Positions 15,339 to 23,687 of a stretch of 64,000 nucleotides of DNA are shown in pieces. The position numbers and the translations under genes were made by a program. The stretch comes from Actinomadura xylanilytica. Its GTDB lineage: Bacteria > Actinomycetota > Actinomycetes > Streptosporangiales > Streptosporangiaceae. The notes beneath the pieces are model-generated. The model was not told the origin of the DNA and ran no database searches. It saw only the letters and a list, made by a program, of their open reading frames with translations. Position 1 is the first letter of the stretch. The number at the start of each line of letters is the position of its first letter. The DNA lies in the NCBI RefSeq assembly GCF_030283145.1, contig NZ_JASNWE010000003.1, positions 620,001-684,000 of the forward strand. The letters are read 5' to 3'.

Positions 15339-16619
15339 ATGTCGCACCCCTTGAACATCTCCCTCGTGTCCACCGCCGATTTCGACGGTGAGCGTGTCGA
15401 CGCCGTCCACGTCCGGGAGCTCGCGCTGGCCCTGGCCCGCCCGGCCCGCGAGGACGAGCCCGGCAACCACGTCACCGTCTGCGCGCGCCGGCAGGACGGC
15501 GCCGCCCGCACCCGGTCGCGGATCGGGCCGGGCGCCTCGCTCCACCACATCGAGGCGGGCCCGGCGCGTCCCCTCGGCGAGGCCGAGACCCTCGACCACG
15601 TCCGCGACTTCGCCGACGGGCTGCGCCGCCGCTGGTCCGGCTCCGGACGCCCCGACATCGTCCACGCGCACGGCTGGGTGGCGGGGCTGGCGGCCTGCGC
15701 CGTCGCCCGCGAGCTCGACATCCCGTTCGTGCAGAGCAACCACGGCCTCGCGATCGGCGAGCGCCGCTCCGGCGGCGCCGTGCACCCCGCGCGGGCCCGG
15801 CTGGAGAAGGCGATCGGGACCGGCTCGGCCGCCGTGCTGGCGGGCCACGCCGAGGAGGCCGGCCAGACGGTGCGGCTGGGCGTGCCGCGCACGAAGATCG
15901 CCGTCGTCCCGTACGGGGTGGACGGCGAGCAGTTCGCGCAGACCGGCCCGGCGATGCCGCGCGGCGACCGGGACCGGATGGTGATGGTCTGCCGCGACCT
16001 GGAGGCCGGCGACGTCGCCACCGGCATCCGCGCCCTGGTGCACGTCCCGGACGCCGAGCTGACGGTGGCGGGCGGCCCGGAGCGCGAGGAGCTGGAGAAC
16101 GACCCGGTGGTGCACCGGCTGATCCTGCTGGCCAAGGAGCTGCACGTCGCGGACCGGGTGATCTTCCTCGGCCGGGTGCCCCGCCGGTCGCTGCCCAAGC
16201 TGCTGCGCACCGCCCGGCTGGCGCTGTGCCTCGCCCCGCACCGGCCGTCCGCGATGGTGCCGCTGGAGGCGATGGCGTGCGGCGTCCCGGTGGTCGCGGT
16301 CAAGGCCGGCGGGAACACCGACGCCGTCCTGGACAAGATCACCGGACTGCACGTCCCGGCGGGCCGCCCGGTCGTGATCGGCCGCGAGCTGCGCCGGCTG
16401 CTCGCCGAGCAGACCACGCTCAAGGGCTACTCGATCGCCGCGGCCGACCGCGCCCGGTCCCGCTACTCGTGGAGCCGGATCGCCGCCGAGACGCTGCGCG
16501 AGTACGCCCAGGTGCTCCCCCGGCCGGTGGTCGAGCCGGACGCCGAGGACGCCGGCACCGCCGAGAGCGCCGGGGACGGCGGGAGTACGGAGGCGGAGAA
16601 GGCCGCCGCCACGGCGTGA
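15339..16619 (+). CDS. GT4-family glycosyltransferase
   Basis: A 426-aa GT-B fold retaining glycosyltransferase. N-terminal Rossmann half: NISLVSTADFDGERVDAVHVRELALAL, DIVHAHGWVAGLAACAVARELDIPFVQSNHG. C-terminal half: GRVPRRSLPKLLRTARLALCLAPHRPSAMVPLEAMACGVPVVAVKAGGNTDAV, the E-x7-E nucleotide-sugar motif region of GT4. The final ~35 residues are acidic and disordered. The donor and acceptor cannot be assigned. The gene is monocistronic: divergent from the serpin gene and closed by a strong hairpin. Confidence 0.88.
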   Translation: MSHPLNISLVSTADFDGERVDAVHVRELALALARPAREDEPGNHVTVCARRQDGAARTRSRIGPGASLHHIEAGPARPLGEAETLDHVRDFADGLRRRWSGSGRPDIVHAHGWVAGLAACAVARELDIPFVQSNHGLAIGERRSGGAVHPARARLEKAIGTGSAAVLAGHAEEAGQTVRLGVPRTKIAVVPYGVDGEQFAQTGPAMPRGDRDRMVMVCRDLEAGDVATGIRALVHVPDAELTVAGGPEREELENDPVVHRLILLAKELHVADRVIFLGRVPRRSLPKLLRTARLALCLAPHRPSAMVPLEAMACGVPVVAVKAGGNTDAVLDKITGLHVPAGRPVVIGRELRRLLAEQTTLKGYSIAAADRARSRYSWSRIAAETLREYAQVLPRPVVEPDAEDAGTAESAGDGGSTEAEKAAATA

Positions 16620-16629
16620 CCCCCTCCGA

Positions 16630-16670
16630 AACGCGGGCCCCCGATCCCCCGAGGATCGGGGGCCCGCGTT
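16630..16670 (+). terminator. Strong hairpin terminator after the glycosyltransferase
   Basis: An 18-bp perfect stem, from AACGCGGGCCC to GGGCCCGCGTT, with loop CCCGA, starting 10 bp after the stop and followed by CTTC. Confidence 0.9.
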
Positions 16671-16844
16671 CTTCACGGGCGCCGCGGCGCCGGCGGCGGC
16701 AGGGGGACGGACCGTTCGACGTGCTCCGCATCACGTCACCCGCCGGACCAGGCAGAACGGGCAATTCTGAGCTCCCACGCCAGGTGGGATAATGTGCAAC
16801 ATGATCCAGTGGCAGGACGACGGCGCGCCCTCCGGAGGCGCCCC

Positions 16845-19811
16845 GTGCTGATCGGCAGGGCCGCCGAACTCGGCGAGCTCACCGCCGCGCTCGACCGGGC
16901 CGCGGCGGGCAGCGCCGGGGTCGTCCTGGTCGGCGGGGACGCCGGGGTCGGCAAGACGCACCTGGTCGGCGCGTTGTGCCGGGCCGCGCGGGACCGCGAC
17001 TGCGCCGTCCTGGTCGGGCAGTGCGCCCAGCTCGGCGAGAGCATGCCCTACCTGCCGCTCACCGACGCGCTGTGGACCGCCGCCCGCGGCGCGTCCGAGC
17101 CCGCCCCGCCGGAATCGGAGGCGATCCGGGCCGCGCTGGCCTCCCGCCCGGTGCTCGGCCGCCTCCTGCCCGACGGCGACGGCGTCCCCGGCGGCGCGTC
17201 CGAGCTCGGGCAGCAGCAGCTCTTCGGCGCCGTGCTCGGGCTGCTCGGCGAGCTCGGACGGCAGCGGCCGGTGCTGCTGGTGCTGGAGGACCTGCACTGG
17301 GCCGACAGCTCCACCCGGCACCTGCTGACGTTCCTCAGCCGCGTCCTGCAACGCGAGCGGGTCTGCCTGATCGGCACGTACCGCACCGACGACCTGCACC
17401 GGCGGCATCCGCTGCGCCCGCTGGTCGCCGAGTTGCTGCGGCTGCCGAACGTGTCCGCCGTCGAGGTCCGGCCGTTCAGACCGGGCGAGACCGCCGAGTA
17501 CCTGACCGCCCTCGGCTCCGGCGCCGCGCCGTCCGCCGAGGAGATCGAACGGGTCCACCTGCGCTCGGAGGGCAACCCGTTCTATGCGGGCGAGCTCTAC
17601 TCGGCCGCGAGCAGCGGAGAGGAGCTGCCCGCGGGGCTCGCCGACCTGCTGCTGTCCCGGATGGAGCGGCTCTCCGAGAACGCCCAGCGGGTCGTGCGGG
17701 TCGCCGCCGTCGCCGGGCGCCGCATCGACGACGAGCTCGTCCGGCAGGTGTCGGGGCTGGACGAGGCCGCGGTCGGCGAGGCGCTCCGCGAGGTCGTCTC
17801 CCACCAGCTCCTCTCGCCGCACGGCGCGGTCGGCTACACCTTCCGGCACGCCCTGCTCCGCGAGGCCGTCTACGCCGACCTCCTGCCCGGCGAGCGCACC
17901 CGGCTGCACGCCGACTTCGCGCGGCTGCTGGCCGCGATGCCCGGCGGGCGGCAGGGCTCGGCCGCCGAGCTGGCCCACCACAGCCTCGCCGCGCACGACC
18001 TGCCCGCCGCGTTCGCCGCGTCCGTGCGGGCCGGGCGCGAGGCCGAACGGGTCGGCGCGCCCGCCGAGGCCCACGAGCACTTCGACCGCGCACTGTCGCT
18101 GTGGGACGCGGTCCAGGGCCCCGAGGAGGTCGCCGGGACCGACCGGATGCGGTTCTCCCTCGCCGCCGTCCGCGCGTACGAGCGCGCGGGCGAGATCCGG
18201 CGCGGCGTCTCGCGGCTGCGCCGGCTGCTGGAGGCCGCCGATCCCGCCGACGTCCGGCTCGGCGTCCAGATCCGCGAGCACCTGGCCACCGCCCTCGGCG
18301 ACATCGACGAGGACACCGAGGCGATCGAGATGGCCCGCGCCGCCGTCACCATGCTCCCGGCCGACCCGCCGACGCTGGAGCGGGCCGCCGCGATGGCGAC
18401 CTATGCCCGCACCCTGCTGATCCGGGACGACGACAGCGAACTCCCCGGATTCGCCGAGCAGACCATCGCCGCCGCCCGCGCCGCCGGGGCCAGGGACGCC
18501 GAGGCCAGCGCGCTGGTCACCCTCGGCATCTACCGCGAGTCCCGCGAGGCCGACGAGCCCTCACCCGGGGGATCCTCGCTCCGCTCCGGACCGGACGGCG
18601 GCGTGGCCCGGCTCTTCGCCAAGGCCCGCGACCTCGCCCTCGCCGACGAGAACCATCCGGTGGCCCTGCGCGCCTCCTTCCACTGCGCCCGCACCGTCTT
18701 CGACCGCGGCGACCTGGCCGGTGCGGCGCGCGCGGCCGACGAGGGCGTCCGGCTGACGCTGCGCAACGGCCTCGGCTGGAGCTCGTTCGGCACCACACTC
18801 CGCTGCCTTCAGTACCTGGTCCACTACACGACCGGCGACTGGGCGCGGGCGACCGAGCTGGCTGACGACTTCGGCGCGCAGGTCGTCCGGCCGCCCGAGG
18901 CGCAGGTGTCGGCGTACGCGCTGTTCGTGGAGGTCGCCCAGGGCAGCGGCACGGCCGACGAGCGGCTCCGCTGGATCGAGCCGCTGTGGGCCGACGACCA
19001 GTTCCTGGCCTTCGTCGCCCGCGGCCTCGCCGCCGAGCAGGCCCTGTGGCGGGACGACCCGGACGCGGCGCTCGCGCATGTGACCGCCGTCCTCAACATG
19101 CTCTACCCCTACGAGACCGGGGTCATCAGAATCGCGACGACCGGCCTGTGGGCGCACGCCGAGCGGGCCGCCCGGGCCCGCGCGGCCGGGGACGGCGCCG
19201 CCGTCGCCGAGGCCGCCGCCGCCTCGGACGTCCTGATCGAGCGCGCCCGCAAGGTCGCGGTCACCACCCACGACGACCGGCCCCGCGCGTGGCTCGGCCT
19301 GGAGGGGCACGCCTGGCTCGCCCGCGCCGAGGCCGAGCACCGCCGCGTCCGCGGCGTCCATGACCCGGACCTGTGGCGGAAGGCCACCGGCGCCTTCACC
19401 TACGGCGGCGACGGCTTCGTCTACGAGGTCGCGCGGTCCCGCTGGCGCCTCGCCGAGGCGCTGGCCGAGCGGGGCGAGCGCGACGAGGCCGCCGCCGAGT
19501 GGGCCGCCGCCGTCGCCACCGCCGAGCGGCTCGGCGCCGTCCCGCTGCTCGGGGCGCTGCGCGCTCTCGGCACCCGCGCCCGTCTCGGCTCCGCGCGGCC
19601 CGCGCCGCGGCCCGGCCCGTTCGCCGCGCTGACCGTCCGCGAGCGCGAGGTGCTCAAGCTCGTCGCCGAGGGCGGCAACAACAAGCAGATCGCGGCGGCC
19701 CTGTTCATCTCCCCCAAGACCGCCAGCGTCCACGTCTCCAACATCCTGGCCAAGCTCGGCGCCTCCAGCCGCACCCAGGCCGCCGCGATGGCCCACCGCG
19801 AGGGGCTCTGA
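16845..19811 (+). CDS. Large ATP-binding LuxR-family transcriptional regulator (LAL type)
   Basis: A 988-aa LAL regulator. N-terminal AAA/STAND ATPase: LIGRAAELGELTAALDRAAAG, Walker A GGDAGVGKTHLV, Walker B region VLLVLEDLHWADSSTRHLL. A long helical TPR-like middle follows (about 350-850), then a C-terminal LuxR helix-turn-helix: LTVREREVLKLVAEGGNNKQIAAALFISPKTASVHVSNILAKLGASSR. These proteins bind ATP and activate target promoters on a small-molecule or maltotriose-like signal. The GTG at 16845 is chosen for its GGAGG site 6 nt upstream and because the ATPase domain begins at once; GTG 16794 would add 17 residues. The target is unknown and no pathway gene adjoins it. Confidence 0.92.
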   Translation: MLIGRAAELGELTAALDRAAAGSAGVVLVGGDAGVGKTHLVGALCRAARDRDCAVLVGQCAQLGESMPYLPLTDALWTAARGASEPAPPESEAIRAALASRPVLGRLLPDGDGVPGGASELGQQQLFGAVLGLLGELGRQRPVLLVLEDLHWADSSTRHLLTFLSRVLQRERVCLIGTYRTDDLHRRHPLRPLVAELLRLPNVSAVEVRPFRPGETAEYLTALGSGAAPSAEEIERVHLRSEGNPFYAGELYSAASSGEELPAGLADLLLSRMERLSENAQRVVRVAAVAGRRIDDELVRQVSGLDEAAVGEALREVVSHQLLSPHGAVGYTFRHALLREAVYADLLPGERTRLHADFARLLAAMPGGRQGSAAELAHHSLAAHDLPAAFAASVRAGREAERVGAPAEAHEHFDRALSLWDAVQGPEEVAGTDRMRFSLAAVRAYERAGEIRRGVSRLRRLLEAADPADVRLGVQIREHLATALGDIDEDTEAIEMARAAVTMLPADPPTLERAAAMATYARTLLIRDDDSELPGFAEQTIAAARAAGARDAEASALVTLGIYRESREADEPSPGGSSLRSGPDGGVARLFAKARDLALADENHPVALRASFHCARTVFDRGDLAGAARAADEGVRLTLRNGLGWSSFGTTLRCLQYLVHYTTGDWARATELADDFGAQVVRPPEAQVSAYALFVEVAQGSGTADERLRWIEPLWADDQFLAFVARGLAAEQALWRDDPDAALAHVTAVLNMLYPYETGVIRIATTGLWAHAERAARARAAGDGAAVAEAAAASDVLIERARKVAVTTHDDRPRAWLGLEGHAWLARAEAEHRRVRGVHDPDLWRKATGAFTYGGDGFVYEVARSRWRLAEALAERGERDEAAAEWAAAVATAERLGAVPLLGALRALGTRARLGSARPAPRPGPFAALTVREREVLKLVAEGGNNKQIAAALFISPKTASVHVSNILAKLGASSRTQAAAMAHREGL

Positions 19812-19830
19812 CCCGAGCGGCCGGCGGAGC

Positions 19831-19853
19831 CCGGCCGGGCTTCGAAACACCGC
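19831..19853. repeat. Partial third copy of the dispersed repeat (one end only)
   Basis: CCGGCCGGGCTTCGAAACAC and the following bases match the outer end of copy 1 (CCGGGCCGGGCTTGGAAACAC). It lies between the convergent LuxR-type and dehydrogenase genes. The rest of the element is absent. Confidence 0.45.
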
Positions 19854-20918
19854 CTAACGGAGGAGGCCCCGGCCCGGGATGAGGGGCAGGTCCAGCGCGG
19901 TGAGGAGGCCGGGCGGCGCCTCCACGACGGCCGGGACGGCGTTGACCAGGCGCATCGCGGTGGCCTTGAGGCCCGCGGTGTTGTGGTCGCCGTCGCCGCC
20001 GAGGAGCTGGAGGTCGAGGGTGTAGTCGGGCTCGCCCTTCACCACCACGCGGTAGCAGCCGGCGCCGGCGGGCTGGGGCCAGTCGGGCGCGAGGTCGTCG
20101 CGGAGGCGGGTGACGTGCTCCAGGACGACCACGGCGCGGCCGTCCAGCATGCCGGCGACCTCGAAGCGGAGCGCGGCGGCGGTGCCCTCCTCGATGGTGC
20201 CGGACGCGACCTGGAACGTCTCGGGCGCGGGGAGGCGGGTGTGGTGCTCGGTGACCTCGTCGAGCGCGACGCCGAGTCCGGCGGCGAGCTGCCGGACGAC
20301 GCTGCCCCAGGCCATCGTCAGGACGCCGGGCTGGAGAAGCATCGGGGTCTCGGTGAGGGCGCGGCCGAAGCCCATGATGTCGAACAGGACCGTGGCCTGG
20401 TCGTAGGTGGCGTAGTTGAGGATCTCCAGGCAGCGGACCTCGTCGACGCGTTCGCTGATGCCGGTGAGGGCGAGCGGCAGCACGTCGTTGGCGAAGCCGG
20501 GGTCGATGCCGTTGACGAACACCGACGCGCCGCCCTCCGCCGCCGCCCGCCGGACGGGGTCTGCCATCTCGGGCGGGACGACGCCGTCCGGGAACTGGAG
20601 GAAGACCGGGCTGCTGGAGACCACGTTCGCGCCGGACCGCAGGATGCGGCACAGGTCGTCGATCGCCTCGAAGATACGGACGTCGGCCATCGCGGTGTAG
20701 ACGACGCAGTCGGGACGCAGCGCCAGGAGGGCGGCCCCGTCGGTGGTGGCGGCGACGCCGAGGGGGCCGAGCCCGGCGAGCTCGCCGGCGTCCCGGCCCG
20801 CCTTGGCCGGGTTGGACACCCAGACGCCGGCGAGCTCGAGGCCCGGGTGCGCGTCGATCCCCGCGATGGCGTTGCGGCCGACGTTGCCCGTGCTCCACTG
20901 GACGACGCGGTACGTCAC
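19854..20918 (-). CDS. NAD(P)-binding dihydrodipicolinate reductase-like dehydrogenase (DAPDH-type)
   Basis: A 354-aa Rossmann protein beginning YRVVQWSTGNVGRNAIAGI, with the G-x-x-G fingerprint, then ELAGVWVSNPAKAGRDAGELAG. VFVNGIDPGFANDVLPLAL is the substrate-domain motif shared with 2,4-diaminopentanoate dehydrogenase-like enzymes. In actinomycetes this family is often near lipid or steroid degradation genes, but the reaction of most members is unproven. The start is GTG 20918, which overlaps the stop of the damaged SDR gene (GTGA), so the two were one operon. The KstR-like box at 21365 would control both. Confidence 0.8.
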   Translation of the reverse strand: MTYRVVQWSTGNVGRNAIAGIDAHPGLELAGVWVSNPAKAGRDAGELAGLGPLGVAATTDGAALLALRPDCVVYTAMADVRIFEAIDDLCRILRSGANVVSSSPVFLQFPDGVVPPEMADPVRRAAAEGGASVFVNGIDPGFANDVLPLALTGISERVDEVRCLEILNYATYDQATVLFDIMGFGRALTETPMLLQPGVLTMAWGSVVRQLAAGLGVALDEVTEHHTRLPAPETFQVASGTIEEGTAAALRFEVAGMLDGRAVVVLEHVTRLRDDLAPDWPQPAGAGCYRVVVKGEPDYTLDLQLLGGDGDHNTAGLKATAMRLVNAVPAVVEAPPGLLTALDLPLIPGRGLLR

Positions 20919-21324
20919 AGGTCCTCCATGCCGAGGTCGAGGTTGGGGGTGTCGATGCCGCCGTCCACGCGCAGGAGGGTGCCGGTCACGTAGGCGGACG
21001 CCGGGGAGGCCAGGTAGACGACCGCGGCGGCGACGTCCTCGGGCTCGCCGATGCGGCCGAGCGGCGTCGCAGCCTCCATCCGGGTGCGCAGCTCGTCGCT
21101 GGACGTCACGATGTCGAGCGCCGAGGTGGCGACCGATCCGACGGCGACGGCGTTGATCCGCACCTTGGGGGCCAGGTCGAGCGCGGCGAGGCGGGTGTAG
21201 TGCGCGAGGGCCGCCTTGGCGCTGCCGTAGGCGAGGTAGCCGCGGCCCGCGACCCGGCGATCCCGCGGCCCGCCCCGGTGACCACCGCGACCTTGCCGTC
21301 GACTCGGAACCGCTCCAGGACCAC
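20915..21324 (-). pseudogene. Short-chain dehydrogenase/reductase with internal deletion and frame change
   Basis: From the GTG at 21324 (ribosome site GGGAGG) the frame reads VVLERFRVDGKVAVVTGAGRGIA, the standard SDR nucleotide-binding start. Right after it, near 21250, the sequence jumps in another frame to GRGYLAYGSAKAALAHYTRLAALDLAP (YxxxK active site) and goes on normally to GTLLRVDGGIDTPNLDLGMEDL. Roughly 120-130 residues between the dinucleotide motif and the catalytic Tyr are missing. GCGGGCCGCGG occurs twice around the junction, a possible deletion footprint. The product cannot be active. The downstream dehydrogenase start overlaps its stop and is intact. Confidence 0.85.
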
Positions 21325-21364
21325 TGTGCCTCCCTGCGCCGGGTCCGGCCAGCCTAGACACAAG

Positions 21365-21378
21365 TAGAACGTGTTTCA
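21365..21378. promoter_or_regulatory. KstR-like operator box
   Basis: TAGAACGTGTTTCA fits the TNNAACNNGTTNNA pattern of the mycobacterial/rhodococcal steroid-catabolism repressor KstR. On the minus strand it contains AACACGTTCTA. It sits 41 bp upstream of the SDR start and overlaps the stop of the ornithine-cyclodeaminase-like gene. Confidence 0.6.
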
Positions 21379-22329
21379 ATCAAGGAAGTCGTAGTCGGTC
21401 CCCCGGCCGGCCTCCCGGGCCGCCTGGTAGGCCGTCCAGCCGAGCGCCAGGTCCTGCCAGGGCAGGCCGACCGGCGCGTAGACGGTGACCTCGCCGTCCG
21501 CCGCCCGTCCGGGCGCCTCGCCGCGCAGCACCGCGCCCAGGGTGCCGGCGGCGCGCGCGGCGTCCGGCCCGGCGCCGGCCAGGACGCCCATCTCGGTGGC
21601 GAGGGCGACGTCGTCGACCACGACGCGGGCGCCCGCGAGCAGGTCGGCGCCGAGTTCGGCCTTGCCGGGCTCGTCGGCGCCGAGCGAGGTGACGTGCGCG
21701 CCCGGCGCCACGTCGGCCGCGTGCAGGAGGGGGTCGCGCGCCCAGGTGGCGGTGATGACGATCCCGGCGTCCCGGACGGCGGCGCGGGGGTCGGCCTCGG
21801 TGGCCGCGGCGATGCCGAGGCGGGCGCCGTGCCGTCCGGCGAAGGCCGCGGCGCGGTCCTCGTCCAGGTCGGACACGGTGAGCGCGCGGACGGGCCGGAG
21901 CGCGGCCAGCCCGCGCAGCACCAGCTCGGCCTGCGCGCCCGCGCCGACGACCGCGACCGTGGCCGCGTCGCCGCGGGCCAGCGCGTGGGTGCCGAGCGCG
22001 GCGGCCAGGCCGGTGCGCCACGCGGTGACGGTCGCGGAGTCGAGCAGCGCGAGGGTCTCGCCGGTGCCGAGGTCGTGGAGGGCGACGACGCCCCGCAGCG
22101 CGGGACGGCTCCCGGGGAACTTGGCGTTCACCTTCACGGTGTACGCGGGGACGCCCTCGACGAGCCCGGGGATCAGCGTGGTGGCGGTCCCCGGCCCCGG
22201 CAGCGGGACGATGACCCGGCGCGCCGGTACCTCCCCCGGCTCGGCGGTGAAGCCCCGGCGCAGCGCCTCCAGGCACCGCGCCGGGTCGAGGACGGACTCG
22301 AGGTCGGAACGGTTCAGCAGCAATGTCAC
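21376..22329 (-). CDS. Ornithine cyclodeaminase/mu-crystallin family protein
   Basis: A 317-aa NAD(P)-binding protein. Family marks: LLNRSDLESVLDPARCLEALRRGF at the N-terminus, AYTVKVNAKFPGSRPALRGVVALHDLGTGETLALLDSATVTAWRTGLAAALGTHALA (conserved Lys, Asp and Arg), and Rossmann loop VAVVGAGAQAELVLRGLAAL. It could be an ornithine cyclodeaminase, alanine-type dehydrogenase or imine reductase. It lacks the KWISSFPEN...PRASAVLILND signature of the SbnB-like enzyme at 51164, so it is not a second Dap gene. It is single between the KstR-like box and the ABC ATPase gene. Confidence 0.82.
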   Translation of the reverse strand: MTLLLNRSDLESVLDPARCLEALRRGFTAEPGEVPARRVIVPLPGPGTATTLIPGLVEGVPAYTVKVNAKFPGSRPALRGVVALHDLGTGETLALLDSATVTAWRTGLAAALGTHALARGDAATVAVVGAGAQAELVLRGLAALRPVRALTVSDLDEDRAAAFAGRHGARLGIAAATEADPRAAVRDAGIVITATWARDPLLHAADVAPGAHVTSLGADEPGKAELGADLLAGARVVVDDVALATEMGVLAGAGPDAARAAGTLGAVLRGEAPGRAADGEVTVYAPVGLPWQDLALGWTAYQAAREAGRGTDYDFLD

Positions 22330-22384
22330 CGGATCATCTTCGCGCCCCCGGCCCGTCGGGCGCCGGGCCGGGGGGCGGTCGTGG

Positions 22385-23377
22385 TCACTGCGGGCGCTGG
22401 TGCGCGGCGGTGAGCCCGTCCCAGCCAGTGAGCCAGTCGCGGCCCTCGTTGTCGATGAACGAGCCGGGCGGCGCCTTGACCCGGTGGTCGCGCAGCCATT
22501 CGCCCGGCCGCCGCATGCTCGGCCGCACCCGCCCGTCGCTCGGCATGAGCTGCGGCTGGATCGGGGCCGGCAGGGCGGGCGGCGCCGCCCCCTCGTCCTC
22601 GATCTGGGCCGCGTCCTTCTCCTCGGCCATCCCGATCGGGCCCTGGCGGCGGGCGTTGAAGAACTGGTTGACCGCCGGGTGGGTGCTAGACAGGATCATC
22701 TCCCGCGGTCCGAACATGACCAGCCCGCGGCGGAACAGCAGCCCGAGGTTGTCGGGCAGCACCCGGGCGGTGCCGATGTCGTGGGTGACGATCAGGAAGG
22801 TGGCGCCGAGCTCGGCGTTGAGGTCCACGAAGAGCTGGTTGAGGTAGGCGGTACGGACCGGGTCCAGGCCGGAGTCGGGCTCGTCGGCGAGGATCACCTC
22901 GGGGTCCAGGACCAGGGCGCGGGCGAGGCCGGCGCGCTTCTTCATCCCGCCGGAGATCTCACCGGGGAGCTTGCCGCCGGCGCCGGTCAGGCCGACCATC
23001 TCCATCTTCTCTTCGACGATCCGGCGGATCTCCGACTCGCGCTTCCTGGTGTGCTCGCGCAGCGGGAAGGCGATGTTGTCGAAGATGTTCAGCGAGCCGA
23101 ACAGCGCGCCGTCCTGGAACAGCACGCCGAACTTTCGGCGCAGCGCATAAAGATCGTTTTCGTTCAGCCGCGGCACGTCGCCGCCGCCGACATAGACGTG
23201 ACCCCGATCGGGGCGGAGCAGTCCGACCAGGTTCTTCAGGAAGACCGATTTTCCCGTTCCGGATGGCCCCAGCAGGGCGGATATCTCTCCGGCGGGGATC
23301 GTGAGGCTCACGTCCTCCCAGATGACCTGTCGGCCGAACGACTTTCTGAGCCCTTCCACCCGGATCTCGACACCCAT
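22385..23377 (-). CDS. ABC transporter ATPase, Mce/Mla lipid-import type
   Basis: A 330-aa ATPase. VEIRVEGLRKSFGRQVIWEDVSLTI, Walker A GPSGTGKS, signature region PGEISGGMKKRAGLARAL, Walker B VILADEPDSGLDPVRT, and H-loop VTHDIG. The GMKKRAGLARAL text is typical of MlaF/MkL ATPases that drive Mce-type lipid transport. The C-terminal ~70 residues are an extra Pro/Arg-rich tail. No permease (YrbE) or Mce genes lie nearby, so it probably serves transporters encoded elsewhere, as MkL does. The ATG at 23377 (MGVEIRVEG) is preferred over the upstream frame because homology begins there and GGGGAG precedes it. Confidence 0.9.
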   Translation of the reverse strand: MGVEIRVEGLRKSFGRQVIWEDVSLTIPAGEISALLGPSGTGKSVFLKNLVGLLRPDRGHVYVGGGDVPRLNENDLYALRRKFGVLFQDGALFGSLNIFDNIAFPLREHTRKRESEIRRIVEEKMEMVGLTGAGGKLPGEISGGMKKRAGLARALVLDPEVILADEPDSGLDPVRTAYLNQLFVDLNAELGATFLIVTHDIGTARVLPDNLGLLFRRGLVMFGPREMILSSTHPAVNQFFNARRQGPIGMAEEKDAAQIEDEGAAPPALPAPIQPQLMPSDGRVRPSMRRPGEWLRDHRVKAPPGSFIDNEGRDWLTGWDGLTAAHQRPQ

Positions 23378-23687
23378 GGAGACTCCCCAGGGGAACCGGG
23401 GGCGGAGGGTCCGCGTCTTACGTCCGGCCCCCGCCGCCTCCGACTTTACGACGGAGGAGGGGTTCCGGGGAGGCCCGTTCAGGGCGATACCGGACTTATC
23501 AGGCAATGATAATCCGGCCAAAGGGGGCATCATCCCCGAAATCCGACCAGTCTCCCGCACCCAATCTGCCAACGCACAAGGGGCGGATTAAGCACATTCC
23601 GGCCTTTCACGGGACTTGGCGGTCTTCCACGATGTCGGTGACCTCCGGTGCGCCACTCGGGCGCACCCGCTCCCCTCTGGAGGCTCA
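23378..23687. other. Divergent regulatory region between the ABC ATPase and the secreted protease
   Basis: About 310 bp without a gene. It holds the palindrome at 23490-23517 and the promoters of the two divergent genes. The protease ribosome site GGAGG is at its end. Confidence 0.6.
23490..23517. promoter_or_regulatory. Extended palindrome (TTATCA-N5-TGATAA within CCGGA/TCCGG)
   Basis: Core TTATCA-GGCAA-TGATAA is a perfect inverted repeat, nested inside CCGGA and TCCGG with one extra base on the left. The A+T-rich core in this GC-rich setting and the location between divergent genes suggest an operator. Confidence 0.55.

Noticed and set aside
21376..22329. Second SbnB-like Dap enzyme
   Set aside because: Same superfamily as SbnB but lacks the KWISSFPEN and PRASAVLILND signature; it is an ordinary ornithine cyclodeaminase/mu-crystallin homologue.
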